Origin: Marinobacter caseinilyticus
Lineage (GTDB): Bacteria > Pseudomonadota > Gammaproteobacteria > Pseudomonadales > Oleiphilaceae
Length of the DNA stretch: 64,000 bases
NCBI RefSeq assembly: GCF_011074955.1
Contig: NZ_WUQJ01000022.1
Coordinates: 100,595-164,594, forward strand
Direction of reading: 5' to 3'
Made by a program: the position numbers and the translations under genes
Shown: one piece after another, positions 45,263-53,723 of the stretch
Layout of the letters: each line of letters begins with the position of its first letter
Position numbering within the stretch: position 1 is the first letter of the stretch
Notes under the pieces: generated by a model
Database searches by the model: none
Told to the model about the DNA's origin: nothing
Seen by the model: the letters and a program-made list of their open reading frames with translations, nothing else

Positions 45263-45868
45263 TTACAACTCCTCTGAAGACTGGTCTGGCCGGGGTTTGA
45301 TTACCCCCAGTGAACACAGGAGATCAGTCACAGTCAGATCAATAAGACGCAGGAAGAACAGAAAGTAACCGGCGAAAAATGCTGTCGCACCCGGCCACTT
45401 GGGAAGTTGCAACATGCCGAAGAAATAGCCGCCTGAGGTATAGGCCTCCACCATCGTTACATAGGCTGCATAGGTAATAGGGGTAACGGCCAGCAGGCCA
45501 ACAATGGCCGCTAACAGGTTAAGGGCGTGTTGAAAGCCAGGCCCCAGTTTCTGCGTAAAAATCTCGACTGAGATAAACCCGCGCTCTGCCGCCACAAACG
45601 CGAGCGGCAGGATGAGTGCGCCAATCATCAGCTCGCCAATAATGGTGACCTCATCGGTAACACTCGAATTACCGAGCGTCCGCATTACAACACTGGTGGT
45701 GATCAACACGCCCATAGCAAGAATGCACAGAACGCCCAGGTAAATGAAGACATTCTCAAGCCATGACAGACAGCCACGAAGCTTTCTGACTGGCTTCGAC
45801 CCCGGGGAACAGTTTTCCGGGCCTGAACCATTGGGATCGGGCGGTAGGTAGGAGTGAATACTCTTCAT
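45263..45868 (-). CDS. TRAP transporter small permease (DctQ)
   Basis: The 201-residue protein has a polar N terminus of about 35 residues followed by four hydrophobic helices in the DctQ order; FVAAERGFISVEIFTQKLGPG lies in the middle. The ATG at 45868 is chosen for AGGAG about 9 bases upstream; earlier codons lack one. It works with DctM just below and the binding protein above. Confidence 0.88.
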   Translation of the reverse strand: MKSIHSYLPPDPNGSGPENCSPGSKPVRKLRGCLSWLENVFIYLGVLCILAMGVLITTSVVMRTLGNSSVTDEVTIIGELMIGALILPLAFVAAERGFISVEIFTQKLGPGFQHALNLLAAIVGLLAVTPITYAAYVTMVEAYTSGGYFFGMLQLPKWPGATAFFAGYFLFFLRLIDLTVTDLLCSLGVIKPRPDQSSEEL

Positions 45869-45976
45869 TGCCGGGCTCCTGAAACCTGTCGGGATAATTG
45901 CGATATACAATTAGAAAACTGAAGGCCGGGGCCTCTCCACCAAGGGCCCCGGTATCGGTGCTGATTCAGGAGCAGA

Positions 45977-47053
45977 TTACCCTTCCCACGGATAGCCTTT
46001 CTCATCGACCACCTGCTGGTATTTGGCAAGAAGTTGCTGGTATTCGTCCCAGATGCTCTGCCCGTCAAACCCAGCCTGGTTCATTTCTTCAATCCACATA
46101 TCGATGTACTTATCGGAGAGGGCGAGCAACTTTTCACGCTCCGAGTCCGCCATCTTTATCACTTCTATTTCATTACCCAGTTCACCGGTAGGTAACGCAT
46201 CAATTATTGCCTGGCTTTCTTCAATTACCGTCTCGGCATAGAAGTCCACCATATCGGAACCCGTCTGGAGCATAAGCTGTTGCTGCTCCTCGTTGAGGTC
46301 ATCCCAACTGAACTTGTTCATCATCATGGCGAACCCGGTAATCTGGCCCCAGTTTGTGAGAGTGACACTGCTGGTGACTTCTGGCGTCTTGAACGAACGC
46401 ATGGCATAAAGGTAGCCGGCAGAGCAATCCACCAGGCCGCTATCCAGTGCCTGATAAACCTCCTCGTAGGTGAAGTTCACCAGGTTGGCTCCCAGCTCAT
46501 CGACAATCTTGGCGTAAATAACGGAAGCACGAATGCGCTTGCCTTTTAAATCCGCCAAGGTATGGATCGCATTGCCTTCCGTGCATTCAAGTTGAACCGG
46601 TGTCGTAGTGTAATTGCCTACATAAACCACTCCCTCATCGGCAAACGATTCCCGAATCTGCTCATTGGTGGTCATCAATTCGTACATAGCGCGCATGGCA
46701 ACCCAGGGATCGGAATTTCCTTCCACCGGGATATCCCCAATGCTCAAACCGCGCATCTTGGTGGGTTCGTAGGCGGCCAAAACACTGCCCATATCGGCAG
46801 TGCCGGCGGACACCCCACCCAGAATGCCCGAGTACTTCAGTAACGCCCCACCCCAATGGATATCCAGAACGAGCTCACCCTCAGAGCGCTCTTTGATTTC
46901 GTCGGCGAAGAATTGCAATGCCTCTGCACGGCTACCCCGATTGGGCGTCGCTTCGGCGTAACGCAAAGTGGTTTCGGCCACAGCCTCGCTCGCCATGGCC
47001 AGGGCCAGAAGCGAGGTCACACAGAGAGTTTTGATTGAGTTGAATGATTTCAT
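45977..47053 (-). CDS. TRAP transporter substrate-binding protein (DctP)
   Basis: The 358-residue periplasmic protein has a signal peptide (MKSFNSIKTLCVTSLLALAM..., cut near AVA-ETTLRYAE), then DIHWGGALLKYSGILGGVSAGTADMG and KGKRIRASVIYAKIVDELGA, in which the Arg is the usual carboxylate ligand. YQALDSGLVDCSAG follows. It is the first gene of the operon with DctQM, a CoA ligase, two dehydrogenases and a hydratase. The ligand is likely a carboxylic acid degraded by these enzymes. Confidence 0.92.
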   Translation of the reverse strand: MKSFNSIKTLCVTSLLALAMASEAVAETTLRYAEATPNRGSRAEALQFFADEIKERSEGELVLDIHWGGALLKYSGILGGVSAGTADMGSVLAAYEPTKMRGLSIGDIPVEGNSDPWVAMRAMYELMTTNEQIRESFADEGVVYVGNYTTTPVQLECTEGNAIHTLADLKGKRIRASVIYAKIVDELGANLVNFTYEEVYQALDSGLVDCSAGYLYAMRSFKTPEVTSSVTLTNWGQITGFAMMMNKFSWDDLNEEQQQLMLQTGSDMVDFYAETVIEESQAIIDALPTGELGNEIEVIKMADSEREKLLALSDKYIDMWIEEMNQAGFDGQSIWDEYQQLLAKYQQVVDEKGYPWEG

Positions 47054-47181
47054 AACCAGGCTGTCCTGTTTTTGTTTTATGGGAAATTACTTCGCTCCGG
47101 GCTGGGAAGACTATCCAGAAACATCACCGCTGTGATGCCATGCGATCAAACTAGCACCGCAAATCAATATCAACAATGACT

Positions 47182-47221
47182 CATATTTTATATAAAGTAT
47201 GCCAATATCATATCGTATGAT
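47182..47221. promoter_or_regulatory. Two palindromes upstream of the DctP operon
   Basis: Positions 47182-47201 form a 20-bp palindrome, CATA...TATG outside and TTTATATAAA inside, with nine of ten pairs matching. Right beside it ATCATA (47207-47212) and TATGAT (47216-47221) are perfect arms around TCG. Both share the CATA/TATG ends. They lie 130-170 bp before the DctP start and 40-80 bp from the thioesterase stop; a transcription-factor site for the DctP operon is likely. The regulator is not adjacent. Confidence 0.6.
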
Positions 47222-47263
47222 TTTTGCAACTATTTGATAGGAAGGGACTGCACAGAGTTAGGC

Positions 47264-47752
47264 TTAAACTAACGGAACACCCTCCTCGTTCTCACCGCCC
47301 AGGACATACCGGAAGGTACCAGCGCCAGTAGCGATGAGTTGATCTTCGCGGGTGATCCGCGCTTCCACAAAGAACATTTTGCGGCCGCGGCTAATGAGGT
47401 GGGCCTCAACCCGAATCAGCCCGTCCTGGGCCGGATTCATGAAGTGGGTATTCATGGACACCGTTATACACTTGCGGACATTGCCCGGAACCGGACACTA
47501 GGTGCCACATAGCCCACTGGCGGAATCCAGCAGCGACATAAAAACCCCGCCATGGACAAATCCGTTTCTGTTCAGGTGCTGCGTACCGAGAGGCACTGTC
47601 AGCATACAATAATCCTTTCGCCATTCAGCCACCGTAAAGCCCAGCGCATCCCGAAAACCCGCCGTGTTCTCGGATTCGGCCCCGAAGTTACTGTTATCGG
47701 CACTGCTCAATTCAACACTATTATCGTTTTTCTGCATTTTACTGATTTCCAT
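47264..47752 (-). pseudogene. PaaI-family thioesterase broken by an in-frame TAG
   Basis: A hot-dog thioesterase of the PaaI type is readable in one frame across a stop codon. The first part ends GFVHGGVFMSLLDSASGLCGT, then TAG at 47498-47500, then CPVPGNVRKCITVSMNTHFMNP and on to the proper end at 47264. The HGG motif with its catalytic Asp is intact. The stop replaces the residue after GT; a TAC (Tyr) to TAG change would be enough. Without readthrough only 84 of about 162 residues are made. It is the last gene of the long operon from 60239, where it would release CoA from stalled thioesters. A base error in the assembly is possible. Confidence 0.8.
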
Positions 47753-47866
47753 AACGGACTGAACACGCTATTCACCAGCCAATTTGAAATGCCAAAATGT
47801 TATATTTTATGTATTATCCATGCTTTCAGGAAATACCATTCTTCACCTTTTCCAACACTTAGGTCT

Positions 47867-49420
47867 TCAGATTTTCCGACCGGCCTGTTGCCAGTATTTG
47901 TCCCTCAGTTTGCGCTTGAAGATTTTGCCCGAATCTTCTCTGGGAAGGTTTTTGCCGAACTCTATTTGCCTGGGGACCTTGAACCCGGCGAGATGCTCGC
48001 GCAGATAACTTTTTATATGGTCAGTATCGAGCTCGATGTTGTCCTGTGGTTCCACCACAGCCATCAACGCTTCCCCGAACTCCTCATCGGGAATACCGAA
48101 AATGACGCAATCCTTGATACCCGGGTAGTTGTGCAGAACCGCTTCTATCTCGGCTGGATATATGTTGACGCCACCGGAGATCACCATGTCCTTTATCCGG
48201 TCGGCTATAAAAAGAAAACCGTCCTCGTCCAGGTAACCCATGTCGCCTGAAGTAATGTAGCCGTCTTTCTCCATGGCGGCACGGGCCTCCGGTTTGCGGT
48301 TATAGGTGAAGTCCATCATCGGAAACCGCGAATAGATCTCGCCGATTTGCCCCGGGGGCAGGACATTTCCGCTCTCATCCAGAATCCGGATATCAGCCTC
48401 GGGGACTGTTTTGCCAACGCTACCGGGTTTTGCGAGCGCCTGTTCCGAATTACAGGCACTGACCGCACTGGACTCCGTGGAACCGTAAAACTCGTTGATC
48501 ACCGGGCCAAACCATTCGATCATCCTGCGTTTTACATCCGCCGGGCACGGCGCCGCAGCGTGGATAATAAATTCCAGGCTCGACAGATCGAATTTATTGC
48601 GTACTTCCTCTGGTAACTTCAGCAGTCGGATAAACATGATCGGCACCATGATCGCCGCGGTCAGCCGGTACTCTTCAATTAACGCAAGGAACTCCTCGGA
48701 ATCGAATTTCGGAATAATCAGCAGCAAGTCACTGATTTTCGACGCCTGCATGGCATATCCATTCGGGGCACTGTGATATAGCGGGCCCGGCACGGTGCAC
48801 CGGGCACCGGGACCGCAGCCGTAAACCCGGGTACGGAAGTCCCGCATGCTGGCAGCACCATCGGCATCCAGCGGGATGCGGCGAACACCTTTCGGATGTC
48901 CGGTGGTGCCTGAGGTATAGAGCATTGAGGAAGGGCCCTGCACGGGAGGATTTTGCGATGGCTGTTCCGAGTCCAGCAACTGCTGCCAATCGGCCTCGCC
49001 TTCCGGCACAGAGCATTGGTCCGCAGGCAATCCGAATGGCTTACGGATGTCTTCGTGGGTTGCCACCAGAAGACAGCTGACGCTTGCCGGAATGGCATCC
49101 TTCACTTTGCGGTACAAATCCGCATGAATGACCAGGACTCTCGCCCCGGAGTCGTTCAATATGTAGGTAAGCTCTTCTCCTGCCAGGTGCCAATTGATGG
49201 GGACCGCGTAAGCCCCGACATAATTGGCAGCGTGGTTGGCGGTCATGAAGTGAGTGTCATTGCGCAGGAAAATACCCACGCACTCCCCTTCGCCGACACC
49301 CAATTTACTGAACACGCTGGCAGCACGTTTTACATCGTGCTGGAACTCTTCATGGGTGAGATGCCGGGATCCGCAAACAATACCTTTAAACGTTTTCTTG
49401 TCGATTGGTGTATCTGTCAC
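47867..49420 (-). CDS. Acyl-CoA ligase (AMP-forming)
   Basis: The 517-residue ANL enzyme has the phosphate loop LYTSGTTGHPKGV, NEFYGSTESSAVSA, GDMGYLDEDGFLFIADR and the catalytic Lys in PREDSGKIFKRKL near the end. It resembles bile-acid/fatty-acid ligases of the BaiB-FadD type, but the substrate is not certain. GTG at 49420 is chosen as start because GGAAAGG lies six bases before it; a longer frame from a TTG at 49462 overlaps the end of the hydratase gene and has no ribosome site. It lies in the operon with racemase, CoA isomerase, hydratase and dehydrogenases, as the entry step. Confidence 0.83.
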   Translation of the reverse strand: MTDTPIDKKTFKGIVCGSRHLTHEEFQHDVKRAASVFSKLGVGEGECVGIFLRNDTHFMTANHAANYVGAYAVPINWHLAGEELTYILNDSGARVLVIHADLYRKVKDAIPASVSCLLVATHEDIRKPFGLPADQCSVPEGEADWQQLLDSEQPSQNPPVQGPSSMLYTSGTTGHPKGVRRIPLDADGAASMRDFRTRVYGCGPGARCTVPGPLYHSAPNGYAMQASKISDLLLIIPKFDSEEFLALIEEYRLTAAIMVPIMFIRLLKLPEEVRNKFDLSSLEFIIHAAAPCPADVKRRMIEWFGPVINEFYGSTESSAVSACNSEQALAKPGSVGKTVPEADIRILDESGNVLPPGQIGEIYSRFPMMDFTYNRKPEARAAMEKDGYITSGDMGYLDEDGFLFIADRIKDMVISGGVNIYPAEIEAVLHNYPGIKDCVIFGIPDEEFGEALMAVVEPQDNIELDTDHIKSYLREHLAGFKVPRQIEFGKNLPREDSGKIFKRKLRDKYWQQAGRKI

Positions 49421-49458
49421 TGCAACCTTTCCTTGAATCCGGGCTAAGCTGAATGGAA

Positions 49459-50253
49459 TCAATGCCCTTTGAAATCCGGTTTGCGTTTCTCGTTGAACGC
49501 AACCACACCCTCAATCCAGTCATCAGCCATGACGGTTTCTCCAAACACCTCAGCCTCAGCCTGAAGTTGTTCTTCCAGGGAATTATCGGAAGCGGCCAGA
49601 ATCAGCTTCTTGATATTGCCATAGGCTCGGGTGGGTCCATTTGCCAACCGGTCTGCCAGTTCCTTGGTTCTGACTTCCAGTTCTTCTGTCGGCACCACGC
49701 GGTTGATTAGCCCCATGTCCAGAGCTTCCTTCGCGGTGAAACGGTCACCCAGAAGGGCAATTTCCATGGCTCTTTTGGTGCCCACCAGACGTGGCAGATA
49801 ATAGGAAGCACCACCATCCGGGCTGCTGGCAATTTTGGAATAGGCCAGCGTAAAAAAGGCGTCCTCGGAGGCCACCACCATGTCACAGCAAAGCGCCAAA
49901 CTGACCCCGGCCCCCGCCGCCGCACCACGTACACTGGCTATGACCGGTTTGTTCAATCGCCGCATCGCATACATGATGGTATTCAGGCCGTGAATGCGAT
50001 TGATAAACGTGAGCCGCCTCTCTTCCTGCGGCAGCTTGGTGAACGCCATAAAGGACTTGACGTCACCACCGGCCAGAAAGTGTTCACCCGCCCCCCGCAA
50101 TACGACGCAACGGATGTCGTCGTTAAGCTCCGCTTCCTGCAAACGGTCCCGGATCTCGGTACGCATTTCCAGCGACAGTGCATTGCGGGCTTCCGGTCGG
50201 TTCATGGTCAGGTAGGCGACCTGGCCATCGATCTCATAGTTCAAGTCACTCAT
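49459..50253 (-). CDS. Enoyl-CoA hydratase
   Basis: The 264-residue crotonase-fold protein has RGAGEHFLAGGDVKSFMAF and RGAAAGAGVSLALCCDMVVA for the oxyanion hole and KIASSPDGGASYYLPRLVG where one catalytic Glu would be replaced by Asp. That pattern is common in isomerases or hydratases of branched acyl-CoAs. The ATG at 50253 follows AGGA; upstream codons of the frame lie in other genes. It sits between the racemase and the ligase. Confidence 0.85.
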   Translation of the reverse strand: MSDLNYEIDGQVAYLTMNRPEARNALSLEMRTEIRDRLQEAELNDDIRCVVLRGAGEHFLAGGDVKSFMAFTKLPQEERRLTFINRIHGLNTIMYAMRRLNKPVIASVRGAAAGAGVSLALCCDMVVASEDAFFTLAYSKIASSPDGGASYYLPRLVGTKRAMEIALLGDRFTAKEALDMGLINRVVPTEELEVRTKELADRLANGPTRAYGNIKKLILAASDNSLEEQLQAEAEVFGETVMADDWIEGVVAFNEKRKPDFKGH

Positions 50254-50293
50254 GTTGTCTGATCCTGTCGGGTAATTAACGTGGGGCCAGGGC

Positions 50294-51424
50294 TTAGCCA
50301 CAGACTTTTGCGAGGCGCATGGCTTCGAGTTGTTCGGGCTGAAAACCCAGTTCGCCCAAAATCTCTGCTGTGTCCGCTCCATATTGGCGGGCGGCGAAAC
50401 GTATAGCGGGCTCGGTGCGGCTAAAGCGGGGCGCTGGAGCCGGCTGCTGCATGCCGTCCACATCTATATAGGTATTCCGGGCTTTGTTATGGGGATGTGA
50501 CTGAGCCTCTTTGATATCCAGCACCGGGGCAAAGCAGATATCCGTCCCTTCCATCAGCTCACACCATTGAGCGCGGGTTTTCTGTCTGAACACCTGCTCA
50601 AGGGAGCGTTTTAATTCCGGCCAGCGACTTTTGTCCAGCTGCTCGCCAAACGCCTCACGTGACAAACCCGCCACGTCCATCAACTGGGCGTAGAACTGGG
50701 GCTCTATGGAACCGATGGAAATGTATTTCCCATCGCTTGTTTCGTAGCAGTTGTAGAAATGGGCGCCGGTATCCAGCCGGTTGGTACCACGCTCCAGCGA
50801 GTTCAGGCCCATTTCATAAGCCGAATGAAACATCGACATGAGCACAGCGGAACCGTCGGTCATAGCGGCATCGATAACCTGGCCCTCACCGGACTTGGCA
50901 GTTTCCAGCAGGGCTGAGACGATGCCAAGCGCCAGAAACATACCGCCACCGCCGTAGTCACCTACAAGATTCAGGGGCGGTACGGGTTTTTCGCCAGCAC
51001 GGCCAATGGCACTGAGAACACCGGTCAGAGAAATGTAATTGATATCATGACCAGCGACTTTGGCAAGTGGGCCATATTGGCCCCAGCCGGTCATGCGGCC
51101 GTATACCAGCCGCGGGTTGCACTGCATGCATTGCTCCGGTCCGATTCCGAGCTTTTCCGTCACGCCGGGACGGAAGCCTTCAAACAAGGCATCGGCAGTT
51201 TCCACCAGTTTAAGCAGGGCTTCGACACCCTCCTCGGTTTTCAGGTTCAGGGCTACGGAGCGCTTGCCCCGGCGGCTGCAGTCCATTGCCGGTTTCAGAG
51301 CCTGAGCTCCGACTCGTTCAACACTGATCACGTCTGCGCCCAGGTCAGCCAGCACCATGCCGCAGAACGGTCCCGGGCCAATTCCGGCAAGTTCAATAAT
51401 CCGAAACCCATTCAACGGTCCCAT
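50294..51424 (-). CDS. Alpha-methylacyl-CoA racemase
   Basis: The 376-residue CaiB-fold protein carries the racemase signature rather than the transferase one. His126 in AGHDINYIS and Asp156 in VGDYGGGG stand at the same numbers as the acid/base pair of the mycobacterial enzyme MCR. LAGIGPGPFCGMVLADLGAD is the usual start. It inverts the methyl-bearing C2 of 2-methylacyl-CoAs so that they fit a one-handed dehydrogenase. In this operon, next to a methylsuccinyl-CoA-type dehydrogenase, it could act on 2-methyl-branched or methylsuccinyl-CoA esters; this is inference. Confidence 0.9.
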   Translation of the reverse strand: MGPLNGFRIIELAGIGPGPFCGMVLADLGADVISVERVGAQALKPAMDCSRRGKRSVALNLKTEEGVEALLKLVETADALFEGFRPGVTEKLGIGPEQCMQCNPRLVYGRMTGWGQYGPLAKVAGHDINYISLTGVLSAIGRAGEKPVPPLNLVGDYGGGGMFLALGIVSALLETAKSGEGQVIDAAMTDGSAVLMSMFHSAYEMGLNSLERGTNRLDTGAHFYNCYETSDGKYISIGSIEPQFYAQLMDVAGLSREAFGEQLDKSRWPELKRSLEQVFRQKTRAQWCELMEGTDICFAPVLDIKEAQSHPHNKARNTYIDVDGMQQPAPAPRFSRTEPAIRFAARQYGADTAEILGELGFQPEQLEAMRLAKVCG

Positions 51425-51490
51425 TATGGCCTCCTGTTGCCACGGCGATTGCCCGGCGTTTCTTATCTTTGTTGTTCAGGCGCCCTGCGG

Positions 51491-51574
51491 GCACTCTTGA
51501 GCTCACTCTTTATCGCACTTTTCATGGCACTGTTCCTGGCACTCTTCGCAGCACCTTTCGTGTCACTATTGCTG
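51491..51574. repeat. Degenerate 12-bp tandem repeat, seven copies
   Basis: Seven 12-mers lie end to end on the plus strand, each a form of GCACTCTTCATG: GCACTCTTGAGC, TCACTCTTTATC, GCACTTTTCATG, GCACTGTTCCTG, GCACTCTTCGCA, GCACCTTTCGTG, TCACTATTGCTG. The last one covers the stop codon of the isomerase gene. The unit is four codons long; in one minus-strand frame it reads as a row of KSA-like tetrapeptides, in another it gives repeated Cys/Glu/His. The repeat fills most of the 141-bp gap between isomerase and racemase. Confidence 0.8.
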
Positions 51575-52792
51575 GCTGCTCGCTACAATCTTGTCGTCGA
51601 ACAGTTTGCCGATCTCACCGCTGGACAGCCCCAGTGTCTGGGCTAGAATTTCTTCGGTGTGCTCTCCCAGTTTCGGGGCACGCAGAACCGGTTCACGGTC
51701 CATTGCTGTAAACCTGAGGGGATGATCCGGCATCAGGTATTCCCCAATTCCGGGCTGGTCTACCATTTGGAACAGCGGGTTGTCGGTGGAGCAGTCGACA
51801 TCTGAATTTACGGTTTCGCGGATGGTCTGGTATTTACCCCAACACACCCCCGCTTTATCCAATTCAGCGCTGACCTGGCTGTAAGGACGCCGGTTGAACC
51901 AGGGCTGGAAAATGGCGGTAATTTCCGCCCGACCCTTGTAGCGATCACCTTCTTTGCTGAAGTCCAGGCCCATCCGCTCCTGAAGCTCATGAATGGAATT
52001 TTCGGTGCCGGTCACAGACACGATAACCTGCCATTGATTCGGGCTGACTCCGACGACCATTACCCGCTCACCATCGCTGCACTCGAAGTCGTGACCATAG
52101 GTACCAAAGATGTCGTTGCCGATGGCCTCGCGGTCGGCGTCGTTGATCATCGCTTCGGCGATATAGCCCAGATTCCCCAGAGTCGCCAGCGCCACGTCTG
52201 CCAAAGCAATTCTCACCAACTGACCTTTGCCGGTTCGAGACCGATGACGCTCTGCGGCGAGTAAACCCAAAGCAATCTGCTGGCCGGTGATGACATCCCA
52301 GGCTGGCAGCGGACTGTTCAGCGGCGGGATCTCCCCCGCCTTTCCAACACCGCTAATGGACGGAAAGCCGACCTTACAGTTAACGGTATAGTCCAGAGCG
52401 CTATTGCCGTGACGGTCACCGGTGAGGTTCAAATAAATCAGGTCTTCCCGGAGTTCTTTGAGGCGGTCATAGGAAAGCCAGCCCTTGGCCGGAAAGTTGG
52501 TAAGGAACATGCCGCAATCGTCGCCCGGAAGGGTAATCAGCCTGGAGAGGATTTCCTGGCCTTCCGGACGACGGATATCCACCGCTATGGAACGCTTGCC
52601 CTTATTCAGGCTGTGCCAGTAGAGACTCTGGTTGTCACTATTCACCGGCCACCGGCGATAGTCGATGCCACCGCCGATAGGATCGAACCGAATCACATCG
52701 GCCCCTAGCTGGGCCAGAGTCATGCCGCCTGAAGGGGCGGCCACAAAGGCACTGCCCTCAACTACCCGAAGTCCGGAAAGAATATTCTGCAT
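51566..52792 (-). CDS. mct: 2-methylfumaryl-CoA isomerase (mesaconyl-CoA C1-C4 CoA transferase)
   Basis: The 408-residue CaiB-fold protein closely follows the Chloroflexus Mct sequence as I know it: LRVVEGSAFVAAPSGGMTLA, then ADVIRFDPIGGGIDYRRWPV, NKGKRSIAVDIR, LPAWDVITGQQIALGLLAAE and the late NPLFQMVDQPGIGEYLMP. Mct moves CoA within one molecule, from the C1 to the C4 carboxyl of mesaconate, in the 3-hydroxypropionate bicycle. The catalytic Asp is in LPAWDVITGQ. Here it gives the C4 ester that the hydratase at 8379 and lyase at 5121 would use. Neighbours are the racemase (below) and MaoC hydratase (one base above). It is the best-identified unusual enzyme of the operon. Confidence 0.82.
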   Translation of the reverse strand: MQNILSGLRVVEGSAFVAAPSGGMTLAQLGADVIRFDPIGGGIDYRRWPVNSDNQSLYWHSLNKGKRSIAVDIRRPEGQEILSRLITLPGDDCGMFLTNFPAKGWLSYDRLKELREDLIYLNLTGDRHGNSALDYTVNCKVGFPSISGVGKAGEIPPLNSPLPAWDVITGQQIALGLLAAERHRSRTGKGQLVRIALADVALATLGNLGYIAEAMINDADREAIGNDIFGTYGHDFECSDGERVMVVGVSPNQWQVIVSVTGTENSIHELQERMGLDFSKEGDRYKGRAEITAIFQPWFNRRPYSQVSAELDKAGVCWGKYQTIRETVNSDVDCSTDNPLFQMVDQPGIGEYLMPDHPLRFTAMDREPVLRAPKLGEHTEEILAQTLGLSSGEIGKLFDDKIVASSQQ

Positions 52793-52793
52793 T

Positions 52794-53657
52794 TCAGCTC
52801 ACCTCAGCATAACCGTTGTTGATGACCACCAGATCACGCTCCACAGAACGACAACGGAAGGCCACCGCACCGCCTTCATGCCAGATTTCGGTGCGGATGG
52901 TTTCACCCGGATAGACCGGTGCCGAGAACCGCACACGCATACGTTGGAAGCGAGCCGGGTCGTAGTCACATAGCGTTCTCAGAAGCGCATGGCAAGCGAC
53001 CCCAAAGGTACACAACCCATGCAGGATCGGGGCGTCAAAGCCCGCATTTTTTGCCACGTCCGGGTCTGCGTGTAGCGGGTTATAGTCACCGGAAAGCCGG
53101 TAAATCAAAGCCTGTTGCTGGAGCGTCGGTAACTCACACACCAGGTCCGGCTCGCGTTCGGGGAGCGGGTCCGGCTTTGGTGGCTGGGTACCGGGCCCTC
53201 CGAATCCACCATCGCCCCGTGCCATGGTGGTCATGGACAAAGTGCACAGCGCTTCATCGGTCTCAGCATCCCTGACCGTGCGTTCGGAAAGAATGAGGGC
53301 ACCCTTGCCCTCGCCCTTATCGATCACATCGGTCACACGGGTGGTGGCATACACGTGACCGGAAGCGGGTAATGGCTTGTGCATGACCACTTCCTGGCCG
53401 GCGTGCAGAACCTTAACCCAATCGATACCCGTGTCTGGCTCCTTTGCCCAGAAACCCGGATAAGCCATAACCACCGCCATACTGGGCAGCGCCTTCAACC
53501 TATTCTCATAGACAAAGGGCAGGCAGTCCCTGTCCAGAGGGTCAATCCCCATACCCACGCCAAGTGCGTAAAGGATGGTGTCTTTTTCAGTATATTTCTG
53601 GTCAATACGCTCGAACTTGCGGTTCAGCAACTTCTCGTAACTGATGGCCACTTGCAT
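52794..53657 (-). CDS. MaoC-type (R)-hydratase, double hot-dog (peroxisomal hydratase-2 like)
   Basis: The 287-residue protein has an N-terminal half as in eukaryotic hydratase 2 (YTEKDTILYALGVGMG, then VMAYPGFW) and a C-terminal hot-dog with the catalytic motif YRLSGDYNPLHADPDVAKNAGF and PILHGLCTFGVACHALL. Such enzymes hydrate 2-enoyl-CoAs, including 2-methyl-branched and steroid side-chain ones, to the (R)-3-hydroxy form. The next gene upstream is a matching short-chain dehydrogenase, so the two are a split form of multifunctional enzyme 2. Confidence 0.83.
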   Translation of the reverse strand: MQVAISYEKLLNRKFERIDQKYTEKDTILYALGVGMGIDPLDRDCLPFVYENRLKALPSMAVVMAYPGFWAKEPDTGIDWVKVLHAGQEVVMHKPLPASGHVYATTRVTDVIDKGEGKGALILSERTVRDAETDEALCTLSMTTMARGDGGFGGPGTQPPKPDPLPEREPDLVCELPTLQQQALIYRLSGDYNPLHADPDVAKNAGFDAPILHGLCTFGVACHALLRTLCDYDPARFQRMRVRFSAPVYPGETIRTEIWHEGGAVAFRCRSVERDLVVINNGYAEVS

Positions 53658-53723
53658 CCTCCCGTGTCCGGAAAACGATCCCGCCCAGCGATACCGGACG
53701 GGTTCATGGTTACCCGAATCTGA

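Noticed and set aside
49421..49462. Longer start (TTG at 49462) for the CoA ligase
   Set aside because: It would overlap the hydratase gene end and lacks a ribosome site, while the GTG at 49420 has GGAAAGG at good spacing.
51469..51711. 80-residue plus-strand frame with TL-rich repeats
   Set aside because: It is antisense to the isomerase gene and made by the 12-bp repeat; kept as a repeat, not a gene.
51566..52792. Calling this a plain CaiB intermolecular CoA transferase or racemase
   Set aside because: The N-terminal and central blocks follow the mesaconyl-CoA C1-C4 transferase pattern, and the racemase His/Asp pair seen at 50294-51424 is not in this one.
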